From the NCBI GenBank assembly GCA_016935665.1, contig JAFGQN010000052.1:1-52115 (forward strand): a stretch of DNA of 52,115 nt, read 5' to 3'. A program made the translations under genes and the position numbers. Numbering within the stretch: position 1 is the first letter of the stretch; each line of letters opens with the position of its first letter. Under the pieces are notes generated by a model that saw only the letters and a program-made list of their open reading frames with translations, made no database searches and had not been told where the DNA came from. This DNA comes from Deltaproteobacteria bacterium. GTDB taxonomy: Bacteria; Myxococcota_A; Polyangia; JAAYKL01. Below are positions 16,945-26,112 of the stretch, piece by piece.

Positions 16945-19311
16945 TTATTTCATGTAGCCCAATTGGCGGAGCTGTTCCTTGAGCTCATCGGGAATGTTCT
17001 CATTCTTTTCTTCTTTCGCCTCCGGCTTCACGACTACATCGGCATGAATCTGCCCCTTCATCCAACCGGCTTTGTCAGGCGCCCCTATAAACTGCCCCAA
17101 AGCAATACGCATCGCCCGGCGCGCCAGAGGATATCGTTCGTCGACATCCACTTTTTCCTCGGGGTCGCTTTTAAGGTTAAACAAATATGTAATCGCGGGG
17201 CCTTTCATCTTCAATTTCCAATCGCCACGGCGTACCGCCCACTGCAGATTCCGTTCATCTGCTTCCGAATAAAAACTGGAAAACGACGCTTCAAACGGAT
17301 TGGTCACACCGCCATTGGCTTCAGAAATAAGAGACCGCCCTTCCACAACGGGTGGCGCATCATTACCGGTGCCATCCAGCACTGTAGGCACAATATCGCT
17401 CAGATTTGCCGAGGTCGACACCCGTTTTCCCTTGGGAATCAACCCAGGCGCGCGAAGGATCAGCGGCACATGCAACAGTTCCTGATACAGGGTGTGGCCA
17501 TGTCCCACCGACTCGTGCTCAAAAAACTCTTCGCCGTGGTCCGCGCAAATGACAAAAACAGTATCGTCCAGCACCCCCTTTTTCTTCAAAGCGGAAATGA
17601 ATTTCCCAAATTGACGGTCGTGATACGTCACTTCACCATCATACAGTGCTTCCAGTCGTCGTTTGTCTCTACTGTTCAGTGTGACCTGTTTTCGCTTGTA
17701 TTCCTCCAACAGGTTCCCGGTCGAACGGGGACTGATGGGTCCTTCGTACGAACGTGCATCGTAGAGTTTTAAATCTTCATCCGGTGGATCATACGGTACA
17801 TGGGGATCGATGGTCTGAATGTAACTGAAAAATGGTTTTCCTTCAGCTTCGTCGACAAATTTCAACGCATCACGGAACACATTCTCCGCATCGCTGTTTT
17901 TATTTTCCCGAATGTAATTCACATATTTGTTCCAGCCGCGATTGAACCCAAATTCCGTGGCCAGATATCCGTTGGCAACAAATGCAGCGGTTAAAAAGCC
18001 TTTTTCTCTGAACATTTCGGATACCATTTTCACCGACTTATTCAACCGTGACGAATGGCCTCTGGCTTTATGTGAATCCGGATGCAAACCGGTTAATACG
18101 GAAGCGCAGGACGGCTTGGTCCAGTTGGAGTTCGATTGACAATTCTCAAACAATGTGGATTCGGAAACAAAGGCATCCACTGCATTGGTTTTTACTCGTT
18201 TGTTTCCATAGGACTTCAATTTATCTGCACGTAATGTGTCCACCAGAAGCACCACGACATTTTTCTTTTTGTCCCCTTTTTTCACCGGCGCCGCTTTCTG
18301 ACGCACTGCCGGTGCCCCAATGGCGAACCTGGCATTTTCCGACCCGTTTGCCTTCACATCCACACGCACCAGTTTCCCCGCATATGGGGCCATGTCCACC
18401 ATCACCTCCTGCCATCCGTCGCTATCTAGTTTTTTTGAATACAGATTCTTTCCGGAATCGGCGTCCACAGGCGTCACATCAATGGAAAAATCAACGGGTG
18501 AAACCTTGGATTTCGCGTCAATTATGGGGGTCCCCATCATACAAAGAGACGCATTTTCCGGTATCTGCAGGTAATATGACAACGTCATTGGACACTGCAT
18601 AAATACAGATGTGTATTCCGTCTTTTTACTTGTATACTGCTGAACCATTTGCACGATATGGGGCGGATTAAATTGCTTTGGCGCTGGTATTTCTTTGGGA
18701 ATAATGCGGATGTAGTCCACCGCAAACGATGACGGCTGTCCCGCAATCTGTTGCTCTGCAGTGGCGTAAATCAGCTTGAAATAATTTTCGCCCGCCACCG
18801 TCTGGTCAGCTGTGGCACTCACCGTATAGGTTTCAAAGTCCTTACTGTTCATATTAATACGACTAAGGGGTTTGTCGTTCAGATAAACTGAAAATGAATC
18901 CGTCCCGCCTTTTTTGACACGAAACTGAAAATCCACATCCCCAACCTTATCGAGATTGAAGTACATTCGGGAAGGTGAGCTGGTCGCCCAGGTGTATGAT
19001 ACGCCATTCATTGTGCTATCATTGCCAAAGCCGCTCATCCACCCTCCGTTGGTGTACTTGTATCGGGCGGCATTCCCAAAATCCATGAATTCACCGTGGT
19101 GATACACGTCGGCCAAATGCAGCATATTAGCCATATCGAAAATGCTTTGCGTTCCCGCCCAGGACGTCCCTTTGGCAGCAGCGTCCACTTTCTGTAATTT
19201 TTTTTCAGGAGTTGAATCGCTTCCACCACACGCCAACGGCAATGCCGCACCGAGGGCGGCTGCAGATCCAGCAATAATAAACTCTCTTCGACTCCAGTCC
19301 TTTCGCCGCAT
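16945..19311 (-). CDS. Tat-exported lipoprotein of the sulfatase/phosphotransferase fold
   Basis: 788 residues. The N-terminus has a twin-arginine signal (SRREFIIAG) followed by lipobox PLAC (Cys28). Residues about 50-335 form a beta-rich, carbohydrate-binding-like region. The alkaline-phosphatase-superfamily domain starts at VVVLLVDTLRADKL (352-365), continues with SNWTKPSCASVLTGL (395-409), and has metal motifs CADHGEE (589-595) and VGHGHTLYQE (602-611). The nucleophile position, Cys or Ser in true sulfatases, is Thr398, as in lipoteichoic-acid synthase and related phosphotransferases. It is therefore likely a formylglycine-independent hydrolase or transferase at the cell envelope. The C-terminus ends in an LKEQLRQLGY helix common in this group. 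Confidence 0.85.
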   Translation of the reverse strand: MRRKDWSRREFIIAGSAAALGAALPLACGGSDSTPEKKLQKVDAAAKGTSWAGTQSIFDMANMLHLADVYHHGEFMDFGNAARYKYTNGGWMSGFGNDSTMNGVSYTWATSSPSRMYFNLDKVGDVDFQFRVKKGGTDSFSVYLNDKPLSRINMNSKDFETYTVSATADQTVAGENYFKLIYATAEQQIAGQPSSFAVDYIRIIPKEIPAPKQFNPPHIVQMVQQYTSKKTEYTSVFMQCPMTLSYYLQIPENASLCMMGTPIIDAKSKVSPVDFSIDVTPVDADSGKNLYSKKLDSDGWQEVMVDMAPYAGKLVRVDVKANGSENARFAIGAPAVRQKAAPVKKGDKKKNVVVLLVDTLRADKLKSYGNKRVKTNAVDAFVSESTLFENCQSNSNWTKPSCASVLTGLHPDSHKARGHSSRLNKSVKMVSEMFREKGFLTAAFVANGYLATEFGFNRGWNKYVNYIRENKNSDAENVFRDALKFVDEAEGKPFFSYIQTIDPHVPYDPPDEDLKLYDARSYEGPISPRSTGNLLEEYKRKQVTLNSRDKRRLEALYDGEVTYHDRQFGKFISALKKKGVLDDTVFVICADHGEEFFEHESVGHGHTLYQELLHVPLILRAPGLIPKGKRVSTSANLSDIVPTVLDGTGNDAPPVVEGRSLISEANGGVTNPFEASFSSFYSEADERNLQWAVRRGDWKLKMKGPAITYLFNLKSDPEEKVDVDERYPLARRAMRIALGQFIGAPDKAGWMKGQIHADVVVKPEAKEEKNENIPDELKEQLRQLGYMK

Positions 19312-19769
19312 ATCTACTCCAATCGTCTAGTCAACACATATCGCTCATCTGAATCCGAACATCAGACAAAATTTTCTGTTTCACACCTGTTAAGAACAGA
19401 TGTTTAGGTATGCATACCAGATAATCATTTTCTAAAAAACAAAACGCATTAAAATTTTCAGATATTTCGCCGGAATGAAATCCATGGTTCAACTTTTGAA
19501 AATTAGGCATTGCAACGTTTTTTATTCGGAATTGGTTCGCATCTTCAAAATATGAACGCAAATGATACGGCAATCAGGCAGACAAAAATTGAAATGAAAT
19601 TACCGATGCAACCATGGCTAACAGCATTTAAGAGCGTAAACCGGAACAGAAGGATTTAAAAATAAACCGAGAGGAACGATTCGTATTCATCTCCAATCAC
19701 GCCGCGTTCGTGTACAGACCCTGAATTCAGACCCTACGGCCACCAACGACGTGCGCAGATGCGATTTCC
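19312..19769. other. Intergenic region, no gene supported
   Basis: It lies between the sulfatase-fold gene and marR, both on the minus strand, so it should hold the sulfatase-gene promoter. An 80-codon frame at 19331-19573 starts with TTG, has no ribosome binding site and shows no family features. No clear terminator or RNA is seen. Confidence 0.5.
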
Positions 19770-20222
19770 CTAGTTGGTAATCTTGCTCAGAATCTCGTCC
19801 AGATTCTTTAGAGATGCAACAAAGCTCTCCTGCTCGGCCGGAGAAAGGCGACCAAACAATCCCTGATATCCTTCACGAACTCTGGTACGACGACGACGCA
19901 TTAATTGACGTCCCTGATCTGTAAGCTCTACAACAACCACGCGACCATCATATGGTCCACGCACCTTGGTTACCAGTCCAGCCTTGGTTAATCTGGCTAT
20001 CATTTCGGATGTCGTACTCTGAGCAGATCCCACGAGGCGCCCCAAATTGCCAACAGAAATTGGACCATGGTTGTGAATCACGGAAATCACTTTGTACTGG
20101 CCATAGGAAATTTCATCCTGCACTTTGCTGCCGCTCAGAAGGTCAAGGCGACGCATTAATTCCTGAGCCATTTCTTCAACTGTTTCGATGACATTGTTGG
20201 TGTTGTCGATATTTTCGTTCAT
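19770..20222 (-). CDS. MarR-family transcriptional regulator
   Basis: 150-residue winged-helix protein. ISYGQYKVISVIHNHGPISVGNLGRLVGSAQSTTSEMIARLTKAGLV is the MarR recognition region and KVRGPYDGRVVVVELTDQGRQL is the wing with the conserved D-G-R. Flanking helices provide the dimer interface. GAGGGC lies six bases before the ATG. It is divergent from ribF and upstream, on the same strand, of the sulfatase-fold gene. Its ligand and targets cannot be read from the sequence; autoregulation is usual for the family. Confidence 0.93.
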   Translation of the reverse strand: MNENIDNTNNVIETVEEMAQELMRRLDLLSGSKVQDEISYGQYKVISVIHNHGPISVGNLGRLVGSAQSTTSEMIARLTKAGLVTKVRGPYDGRVVVVELTDQGRQLMRRRRTRVREGYQGLFGRLSPAEQESFVASLKNLDEILSKITN

Positions 20223-20559
20223 TGTTATGCCCTCTTCATTAAAACCCTAAAGTGGATATTTTCCACATTTTACTCTCGACACCATGCCGAAAGCGCTCCA
20301 AATTTGAACTACCATAACATTTATTTTTTTTTGTTCAAGAGCCTATATTATCAATTCCGTTTTTTTTTTCAGTTTTAATATTTGTACAATTTAAATTTCA
20401 TATTTGAAAAACAACACTCGGAATACACGTTCCTCTCCAGATGGGCGTTCAAAGGAAACCCACGCTGCCCGCTCTTCTGCTTCGCTATTCGGTGTTTTTT
20501 CGAATCATTCAAAGGGGTTTATATTGACCGTCCGAGCATTGCTACGTATCTTGTGCGAG
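20223..20559. promoter_or_regulatory. Divergent marR-ribF intergenic region
   Basis: AT-rich, with long T runs at 20321-20370. I looked for an FMN riboswitch ahead of ribF and saw no matching conserved blocks. A TTG at 20524 with AAAGGGG upstream is an alternative ribF start. Exact promoters are not assigned. Confidence 0.4.
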
Positions 20560-21495
20560 ATGGAAATACGAACTGAGTACAAACATATTCCTCATACGGC
20601 AACACACCAGGGAACAGTTGTGACCATAGGCAATTTCGACGGTGTTCACCTGGGACATCAAACCATATGCAACAACAGTTACACCATTGCCAGGCAAAGG
20701 GGACTACAGTTTTTAATATGCACATTTGAACCCCATCCCATGGAACTGTTCGCCAAAGACAGAGCGCCTGCTCGGTTGACCCTTCCGGAACGCAAGCAAC
20801 AGCTCCTTTCAGCGCTTCGACCGGATGTGCTCCTGATGCAGAACTTCACCTGGGAATTCGCGTCCATGCAGCCGCAGCAATTTGTTATCGATGCTGTGGT
20901 CAAGGCGATGAATGCGCGGGTAATTGTGGTTGGCAAAAATTTTCGTTTCGGCAAAGCACGCGCCGGCGATATTGACATGCTCAAACACATGGGACGCACC
21001 AACGGTTTCGAAGTCATCGCTGAAGATTTGTTAAGTACTACCGATGAGGTCATATCCTCTACCCGTATACGTAAACATATAATAGACGGCGATGTGGCCA
21101 GCGCGGCCAGATTGTTGAATCGTCATCACGAACTTCCCGGTAAAGTGGTTACTGGCAAACAGGTGGGCAATAAAATTGGCTTTCCCACCATCAATATTTC
21201 CGCCGAGGCGGTCCTCGTTCCCGGGGATGGTATCTTTGCTGCGTTTGTGGATGTGGGAAATGATACCAATGTCCCCGCTGCCGTCTACATCGGTGATCGG
21301 CCGACCCTTGCACATGGTCATTCCATTGAGGCCCACTTGTTGAACTTTAACAGGAACGCATACGGAAACAATGCAGTGATTCAATTTGTAAAAAAAATAA
21401 GAGACAACCATAAGTTCAGTACTGTGGACCAGCTGAAAAAACAGATCGCGGACGATGTTATCGCAATTCGAGAAACACTGGAGAGCTGCTCATGA
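20560..21495 (+). CDS. ribF: Bifunctional riboflavin kinase/FAD synthetase RibF
   Basis: 311 residues. The N-terminal FAD synthetase (nucleotidyltransferase) domain has VVTIGNFDGVHLGH, GKNFRFGKARAGD and the STRIR motif. The C-terminal flavokinase domain has PGKVVTGKQVGNKIGFPTINI and AAVYIGDRPT. It makes FMN and FAD from riboflavin. The start at 20560 gives the family length and leaves 25 residues before the first motif; TTG 20524 with a better ribosome site would add 12 residues. Its stop overlaps the next start by ATGA, so it opens a coupled operon. Confidence 0.92.
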   Translation: MEIRTEYKHIPHTATHQGTVVTIGNFDGVHLGHQTICNNSYTIARQRGLQFLICTFEPHPMELFAKDRAPARLTLPERKQQLLSALRPDVLLMQNFTWEFASMQPQQFVIDAVVKAMNARVIVVGKNFRFGKARAGDIDMLKHMGRTNGFEVIAEDLLSTTDEVISSTRIRKHIIDGDVASAARLLNRHHELPGKVVTGKQVGNKIGFPTINISAEAVLVPGDGIFAAFVDVGNDTNVPAAVYIGDRPTLAHGHSIEAHLLNFNRNAYGNNAVIQFVKKIRDNHKFSTVDQLKKQIADDVIAIRETLESCS

Positions 21496-22016
21496 GTGAC
21501 CAGGATAGCTCCGGACTTCCATTTACCACTGTCGCAATGGCTGAAATCCTGATGGTTCAGGACCTGGTAAAAGAAGCTTCGGAGGTGATTGCCAAACTTG
21601 AAAAACAACATCCGGGCGATGAACGGGTCGAGGCGCTTCGCATTCGCATGAGTCAGAAAATGGGGCTGGGATTAAAGTCTCAGGCGCCCGTTCCTCCAAG
21701 AGGCAGGGACCGTATCGAGTTGTCCTTTCTCAACGACGCATTGCATATTGAATGGGAACTTACAAAAGACGGGCTCGATTTGGCCAAACGAACCGTGCGA
21801 TATTCCGGCCAGACTATTATTCGCCTGTTTTCCGCAGCACCGGGTCCCCGTGGCGTGCGCACCAGCATTAAAGACCTTTTTTTGGAAATGGAAATTGGGC
21901 AGCAGGATATAAGTGGCACTCAAATGGGGGCTGTGCACACCGCAGCAGTGGGTTTCCTGGGGCGAAACGGCGCGTTCGTTCCCATGGCACGCGCCCTCTC
22001 GGTAACAGGTAATTGA
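21492..22016 (+). CDS. DUF4912-like protein with N-terminal helical hairpin
   Basis: 174 residues, cytoplasmic. The first 55 residues (FTTVAMAEILMVQDLVKEA, then EKQHPGDERVEALR) form a TPR-like helical pair. The rest is beta-rich: IELSFLNDALHIEWELTKDGLDLAKR, then LRVY-like IIRLFSAAPG, and a final AAVGFLGRNGAFVPMARALSV. That ending resembles DUF4912 proteins, whose role is unknown. It overlaps ribF by four bases and runs directly into trmL, so it is expressed with flavin and tRNA-modification genes, but no functional link is evident. Confidence 0.7.
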   Translation: MSDQDSSGLPFTTVAMAEILMVQDLVKEASEVIAKLEKQHPGDERVEALRIRMSQKMGLGLKSQAPVPPRGRDRIELSFLNDALHIEWELTKDGLDLAKRTVRYSGQTIIRLFSAAPGPRGVRTSIKDLFLEMEIGQQDISGTQMGAVHTAAVGFLGRNGAFVPMARALSVTGN

Positions 22017-22550
22017 ATGTCAAAACCCAAAGACACGTCATGGAAAACCCGATTGCGAATGCCGTCCCCGTCTCCCACACACATTGTGCTGGTCAATCCC
22101 GAAATCCCTCAGAATACCGGAAATATCGCCAGACTGTGTGCTGCTACCGCATCTCATTTGCACCTGGTTGGTAAAATTGGTTTTTCTCTGGATGAAAAAG
22201 CTGTTCGCCGCGCCGGGCTTGATTACTGGCACCTTGTTACCGTGCACACCTACTCCGCCTTCGATGACTGTCTCGCGGCAATTGGTGGGCCACCTCCCAT
22301 TCTGTTTTCATCCCGGGCAAAAGAATCTTTTTTAAAGGCGCCCTATCAACCGGGAAATATCCTGGTTTTTGGAGCAGAAAGCGTTGGACTCCCCGATGCG
22401 ATTCTAACCGCCTGGTCAAATCATCAATACGGTATTCCCACCATATCCAAATCGGTACGCTCGCTCAACCTCGCCAACAGTGTGTCCATTGCCCTATACA
22501 AGTCATTGGAGATGACTGGCGCATTGGAAACCTATATACTGCATCCATGA
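22017..22550 (+). CDS. trmL: tRNA (cytidine/uridine-34 2'-O)-methyltransferase TrmL
   Basis: 177-residue SPOUT methyltransferase acting on the wobble base of tRNA-Leu. Diagnostic parts are IVLVNPEIPQNTGNIARLC, the conserved KAVRRAGLDYW, the knot motif LVFGAESVGLP and SLNLANSVSIALY. About 20 extra residues precede the usual N-terminus. The ATG follows the previous stop directly, with AGGT just upstream. Its stop overlaps the next gene as ATGA. TrmL is normally a dimer using SAM. Confidence 0.93.
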   Translation: MSKPKDTSWKTRLRMPSPSPTHIVLVNPEIPQNTGNIARLCAATASHLHLVGKIGFSLDEKAVRRAGLDYWHLVTVHTYSAFDDCLAAIGGPPPILFSSRAKESFLKAPYQPGNILVFGAESVGLPDAILTAWSNHQYGIPTISKSVRSLNLANSVSIALYKSLEMTGALETYILHP

Positions 22551-23617
22551 ACACAAAGAGGGAACCAACACCGAGGACGCGGCGCATCCTGCTGCTTTTA
22601 CAACTGGTTGTTGTAACAGCCTGGACCCAGGCGTGCGGCGCACCGAATAACACCCCTTCCAGTGTGATTGTTCAGACAGATACCACCTCCGAACCAACCA
22701 CCCCGGATACCGAAGCGAACGATTCAGACACAGCTACATCCAGCGACGACGCTTCGCTCTCTCCAATCGCACAGCTGGTGGCCCGGGACGCGCATAAAGC
22801 CCGGGATATTCTAATACAGGGGTTAAATGCAGATGACCCTGATATTGCCGCATGGTCTGCGATATACATTCGGCTGTTGCGTGTGGAAGCAGATAAAGAC
22901 CAGCTTCACAAAGCGCTTTTATCCGGGGCAAACAGTGACAATCTCCTTTTGCAAACACTCTGTTTCCGATGGTTGGTAAACGACTCCGGTCCCTTGCCTG
23001 CCGTATCCATTGAAACAGCGGATCCCATTGTTCTTTTGTTTTACACATTGGGACAAATGACACGCAACGCCGAAGTGGATTCCATGCTCATGAGCCAGGC
23101 CATACACGTGGGCAAAGCCACCAAATTCCACGACGAAAAAATTCAGCTAAACACACTGCTCCACGAAACAGCTCCGTACGACAACGGACCGTTGGCATTA
23201 GGCATTGCATTTATCAATTCCCGGCGACTGGAAATCGCTACGGAAATAGAGGGCATAACAACACCCCTAAGCGCCCGGTATCGGGGACAGCTGCTGGAAA
23301 TATTCCATCTGTCCGGTGTTGCCGTACCAACGGATAACGATACAAACAGGTTCGAATTTACTGGAACCACCATTCATTCCCGCCTGGAAAATCCACTCAA
23401 CAGACAATCGCCTGCCATGCTGCGCACCGCCGTGATCACAGGCAAAGGAACATTAAAAAAGTCTGCACTTCGAGCGCTCGCGGCATCCGCGCTTCGTCCG
23501 GAAGTTGGCGATTTCGCCGCTGCAGCAACCGCTTTTCAAACCGATGATGCGCAATTGCGTATTGAAGCAGCGCGCACATATCTGTTGCTGGTAACCCGCG
23601 CAACCCAAAAGGAGTAA
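22547..23617 (+). CDS. Lipoprotein with HEAT-like helical repeats
   Basis: 356 residues. The signal peptide ends in WTQAC, followed by a Thr/Ser/Asp-rich linker of about 45 residues. The remaining part is alpha-helical with repeated hydrophobic patterns such as IAAWSAIYIRLLR and LRTAVITGKGTLKKSALRALAASALRPE, which look like HEAT repeats, but no named family is recognised. It overlaps trmL by four bases and is followed four bases later by a TPR lipoprotein with which it may interact in the periplasm. Confidence 0.75.
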   Translation: MNTKREPTPRTRRILLLLQLVVVTAWTQACGAPNNTPSSVIVQTDTTSEPTTPDTEANDSDTATSSDDASLSPIAQLVARDAHKARDILIQGLNADDPDIAAWSAIYIRLLRVEADKDQLHKALLSGANSDNLLLQTLCFRWLVNDSGPLPAVSIETADPIVLLFYTLGQMTRNAEVDSMLMSQAIHVGKATKFHDEKIQLNTLLHETAPYDNGPLALGIAFINSRRLEIATEIEGITTPLSARYRGQLLEIFHLSGVAVPTDNDTNRFEFTGTTIHSRLENPLNRQSPAMLRTAVITGKGTLKKSALRALAASALRPEVGDFAAAATAFQTDDAQLRIEAARTYLLLVTRATQKE

Positions 23618-23621
23618 CGCC

Positions 23622-24752
23622 ATGAGTCGCTTTTCTTTTTTTTTTTCAGAGCTGATTGCCCTGTGTGTTTTTGCACTGCCTGCGTGTCACCCTGCTGCCG
23701 CAGTGCTTGATCCCGACAGTTACAGCGATGATATTCAACTCCCCCATGTTGCCACCTCGTACGGCAATCCCTACACATATGAGCATAAAATCCGGGCCGA
23801 TGTGCTGCTGGCGCGTGACGAAATGGCGGAGGCCATCTCCGAATATGAGCTGGCTATTGCCGGTGACCCAGCTGATTCGTGGCTGCGTATTCAATTCGCA
23901 GATGTATTGATACAGGAGGGGGATTTGGAGCGTGCGCGCAATCATGTGGCCAAAGCAATTCTGTTTGATCCCGCCAACGGCAAAGCCTGGACCACGGCTG
24001 CAACCCTTCAGATGCAGTTGGAAAATCCGTCCGAGGCCATTGCGTCTGCCAGGTATGGAAGTCGCATCGACCCGACCGATATAACTGCTCTGCGCTGGCT
24101 TGGAGACTACTATGCCCAACACAACGACTCCGACAGTCAAAAAAAGGCACTTCACTACTACCAGATGGCGCTGATACGCAGCAAGACCGAGCCCGAGTTA
24201 TACCTTGCCGCCGGAAAGACGGCATTTAATCTGCAACTCCCGGATTTAACCACCCAGTACCTGGTTCAGTACATCGCCCTGTATGGTGCAAATCTGAACG
24301 CGGTACTGGAAATTTCAAAAAAGTGCCGCACTGCAGAAAACGCCCATATCGCAATCGAATTGCTCGAAACACTTCTGCAGCGTGATGTACTCGCCGATGA
24401 GATACGACAGGAGTTAATTCGACGCTATCTGGAAGCGGGACAATATCTGGACGTGGTACGCACTGTTTTGTCTTTCAATGAAGATCCAATAACGCCCCGG
24501 CAAATCGCCGTTCGCACGGACTGGCTACTCAAAGCCGACGCGCCATGGGAAGCGCGCGATCTCATAGTGGAACACTTCAGCGCCGCACCCACTCACCCCA
24601 CGATACGTTATCAGTTAGCCAAAATCGAATGGATGTTAAGGCGAAACGAAGTGGCGCTGGCCATTTTGAACAATGGCGATGCATTCCCCGATGCGTACAT
24701 GGACAAAGTGAACAGATTACGTGATGAGATAACAAACGGACTCAATAAGTAG
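23622..24752 (+). CDS. TPR-repeat lipoprotein
   Basis: 376 residues. The signal peptide ends in ALPAC. Several TPR units follow, for example ADVLLARDEMAEAISEYELAI, DVLIQEGDLERARNHVAKAI and ATLQMQLENPSEAIASARYG, so the mature protein is probably a periplasmic or outer-membrane scaffold. AAGGAG lies seven bases before the ATG. It is the last gene of the ribF operon. Its final 11 bases overlap the end of the convergent gene at 24742, leaving no space for a separate terminator. Confidence 0.85.
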   Translation: MSRFSFFFSELIALCVFALPACHPAAAVLDPDSYSDDIQLPHVATSYGNPYTYEHKIRADVLLARDEMAEAISEYELAIAGDPADSWLRIQFADVLIQEGDLERARNHVAKAILFDPANGKAWTTAATLQMQLENPSEAIASARYGSRIDPTDITALRWLGDYYAQHNDSDSQKKALHYYQMALIRSKTEPELYLAAGKTAFNLQLPDLTTQYLVQYIALYGANLNAVLEISKKCRTAENAHIAIELLETLLQRDVLADEIRQELIRRYLEAGQYLDVVRTVLSFNEDPITPRQIAVRTDWLLKADAPWEARDLIVEHFSAAPTHPTIRYQLAKIEWMLRRNEVALAILNNGDAFPDAYMDKVNRLRDEITNGLNK

Positions 24753-25893
24753 CAGCAGTCCACTTCATCGTCGACGACGCGCAGGTATCCGAACAGAATC
24801 CCAATTGAAACAACATTGTCTTTTGCGATCTGGCCACAAACACCTCTTTTAGTACAACGTGAGTCGCGCAATCATCGCCGCCTTTGGGCAACATTTCTTC
24901 TAAACGCTGCTTTGCAAGTAATTTGTCTTTCTCACCGGTAATTTTCAAGTGTCCATCCCCAAGACTCACTGTCTTGCCATCCACCATCACCTTTTGATTA
25001 TCCCCGCAGACTTTAGTCTTGAGTTTTTCTGCGGGCGCCGCCTCGAATGGAATCCATTTAAAGGGGATCAACTCCCGGTGGACAAGCGCGATTCTGCCGG
25101 CGAGCAATTGCGCCACTTCCCCGGATGCCATTTTCCCCGCTGCAATTCGCTCGCCTTCAGTTCGAAACAGAATACGTTTCGATTGGCGACGTTCACCTGT
25201 CTGTGCATCCAGAATCTGAAGAGTGGCGCTCAAAAGTTTACCTGCCTGATCTTGCCCCGTGTACACAGTCGCAATCTGTTTACCGTCGTCTGACACAGCC
25301 GGAAGCCCCTGAATTCTGAGTTTCACCTCGTTTTCTTCAAGGGCTGCCTCCTCAAAGCCAATCCAGTTCGCGCTGGCCATCTCCTTTTTAAACCGCGCCG
25401 CCGCATCGTCCACCAGCAACGCGAACTCCTTTTTGCCGCCGAGCCGTTTTCGAAATACACCGTTGTCTTTCGCTTTGGCCAACATCAAATAACACTCAGG
25501 GCACGCTTTGGCTGTTTTGAACTCTTTTAATACCAGCAATGCGTCATCTCGCTTTTTCATTTCGGCAAGCGTCACAGCAAGTTGATAACGGGCATTCAAA
25601 TCCATAGGATTCCTGTCTAACACATCAATAAACAAATCCCGCGCGTCCTCCCGCTTGCCGTCCCGTTTAGACTTCACAGCCGCGTGATACAGTTTCACCC
25701 CCGCGATGCGACTCTCCTGGGAAATAGGCGTTTCACTCGAAATGGGGGGGATATTTTTTAATAACCCCTGTCTCGGTGTTTCAACCTTTTTTGCAGCGGC
25801 ATCACCTTTTTTTGCATCGTCCTTTTTCCCACTGCAGCCCAAACCGGTCGCCACCAGCACTGCTAATCCGCAAAGCAAAAATACTCGTTTCAT
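24742..25893 (-). CDS. TPR-containing lipoprotein
   Basis: 383 residues. The signal peptide ends in TGLGCSG, a loose lipobox, and is followed by a Lys/Asp/Ala linker. Residues about 60-135 form TPR units (KLYHAAVKSKRDGKREDARDLFIDVL; YQLAVTLAEMKKRDDALLVLKEF). The rest is a beta-rich region with no known family, with cysteine pairs near the C-terminus (CSDTCASS). The start at 25893 has GGAGG seven bases upstream. It is oriented toward the ribF-operon TPR lipoprotein and overlaps it by 11 bases. A DNA pattern like other local genes gives no sign of transfer. Confidence 0.8.
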   Translation of the reverse strand: MKRVFLLCGLAVLVATGLGCSGKKDDAKKGDAAAKKVETPRQGLLKNIPPISSETPISQESRIAGVKLYHAAVKSKRDGKREDARDLFIDVLDRNPMDLNARYQLAVTLAEMKKRDDALLVLKEFKTAKACPECYLMLAKAKDNGVFRKRLGGKKEFALLVDDAAARFKKEMASANWIGFEEAALEENEVKLRIQGLPAVSDDGKQIATVYTGQDQAGKLLSATLQILDAQTGERRQSKRILFRTEGERIAAGKMASGEVAQLLAGRIALVHRELIPFKWIPFEAAPAEKLKTKVCGDNQKVMVDGKTVSLGDGHLKITGEKDKLLAKQRLEEMLPKGGDDCATHVVLKEVFVARSQKTMLFQLGFCSDTCASSTMKWTAATY

Positions 25894-26112
25894 CTCTTGT
25901 CCTCCAGAGTTGCCATATATCTCCACACGCTCTAAAGCTATTATTGAACTATCACCTGCCGTCACCACGCCATAAACCACACGGATTCAGCAAATCCAAA
26001 CCATCTCATTTATGTATATTTTCATCAAAAAAATAAACGATATTTTTAAAAATGCCGCTGTCCGATTTTAATTTGAAGATTGTTGAAAAACAAAAAGGAG
26101 AGAAGTGTGCAA

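Noticed and set aside
19331-19573. 80-codon minus-strand frame between sulfatase and marR genes
   Set aside because: TTG start without ribosome binding site, low-complexity-free but family-free product, and intergenic base composition.
20404-20559. Upstream extension of ribF
   Set aside because: Adds over 50 residues not found in RibF; the ATG at 20560 fits family length, with TTG 20524 as the only serious alternative.
20223-20559. FMN riboswitch ahead of ribF
   Set aside because: None of the conserved RFN blocks could be found by eye.
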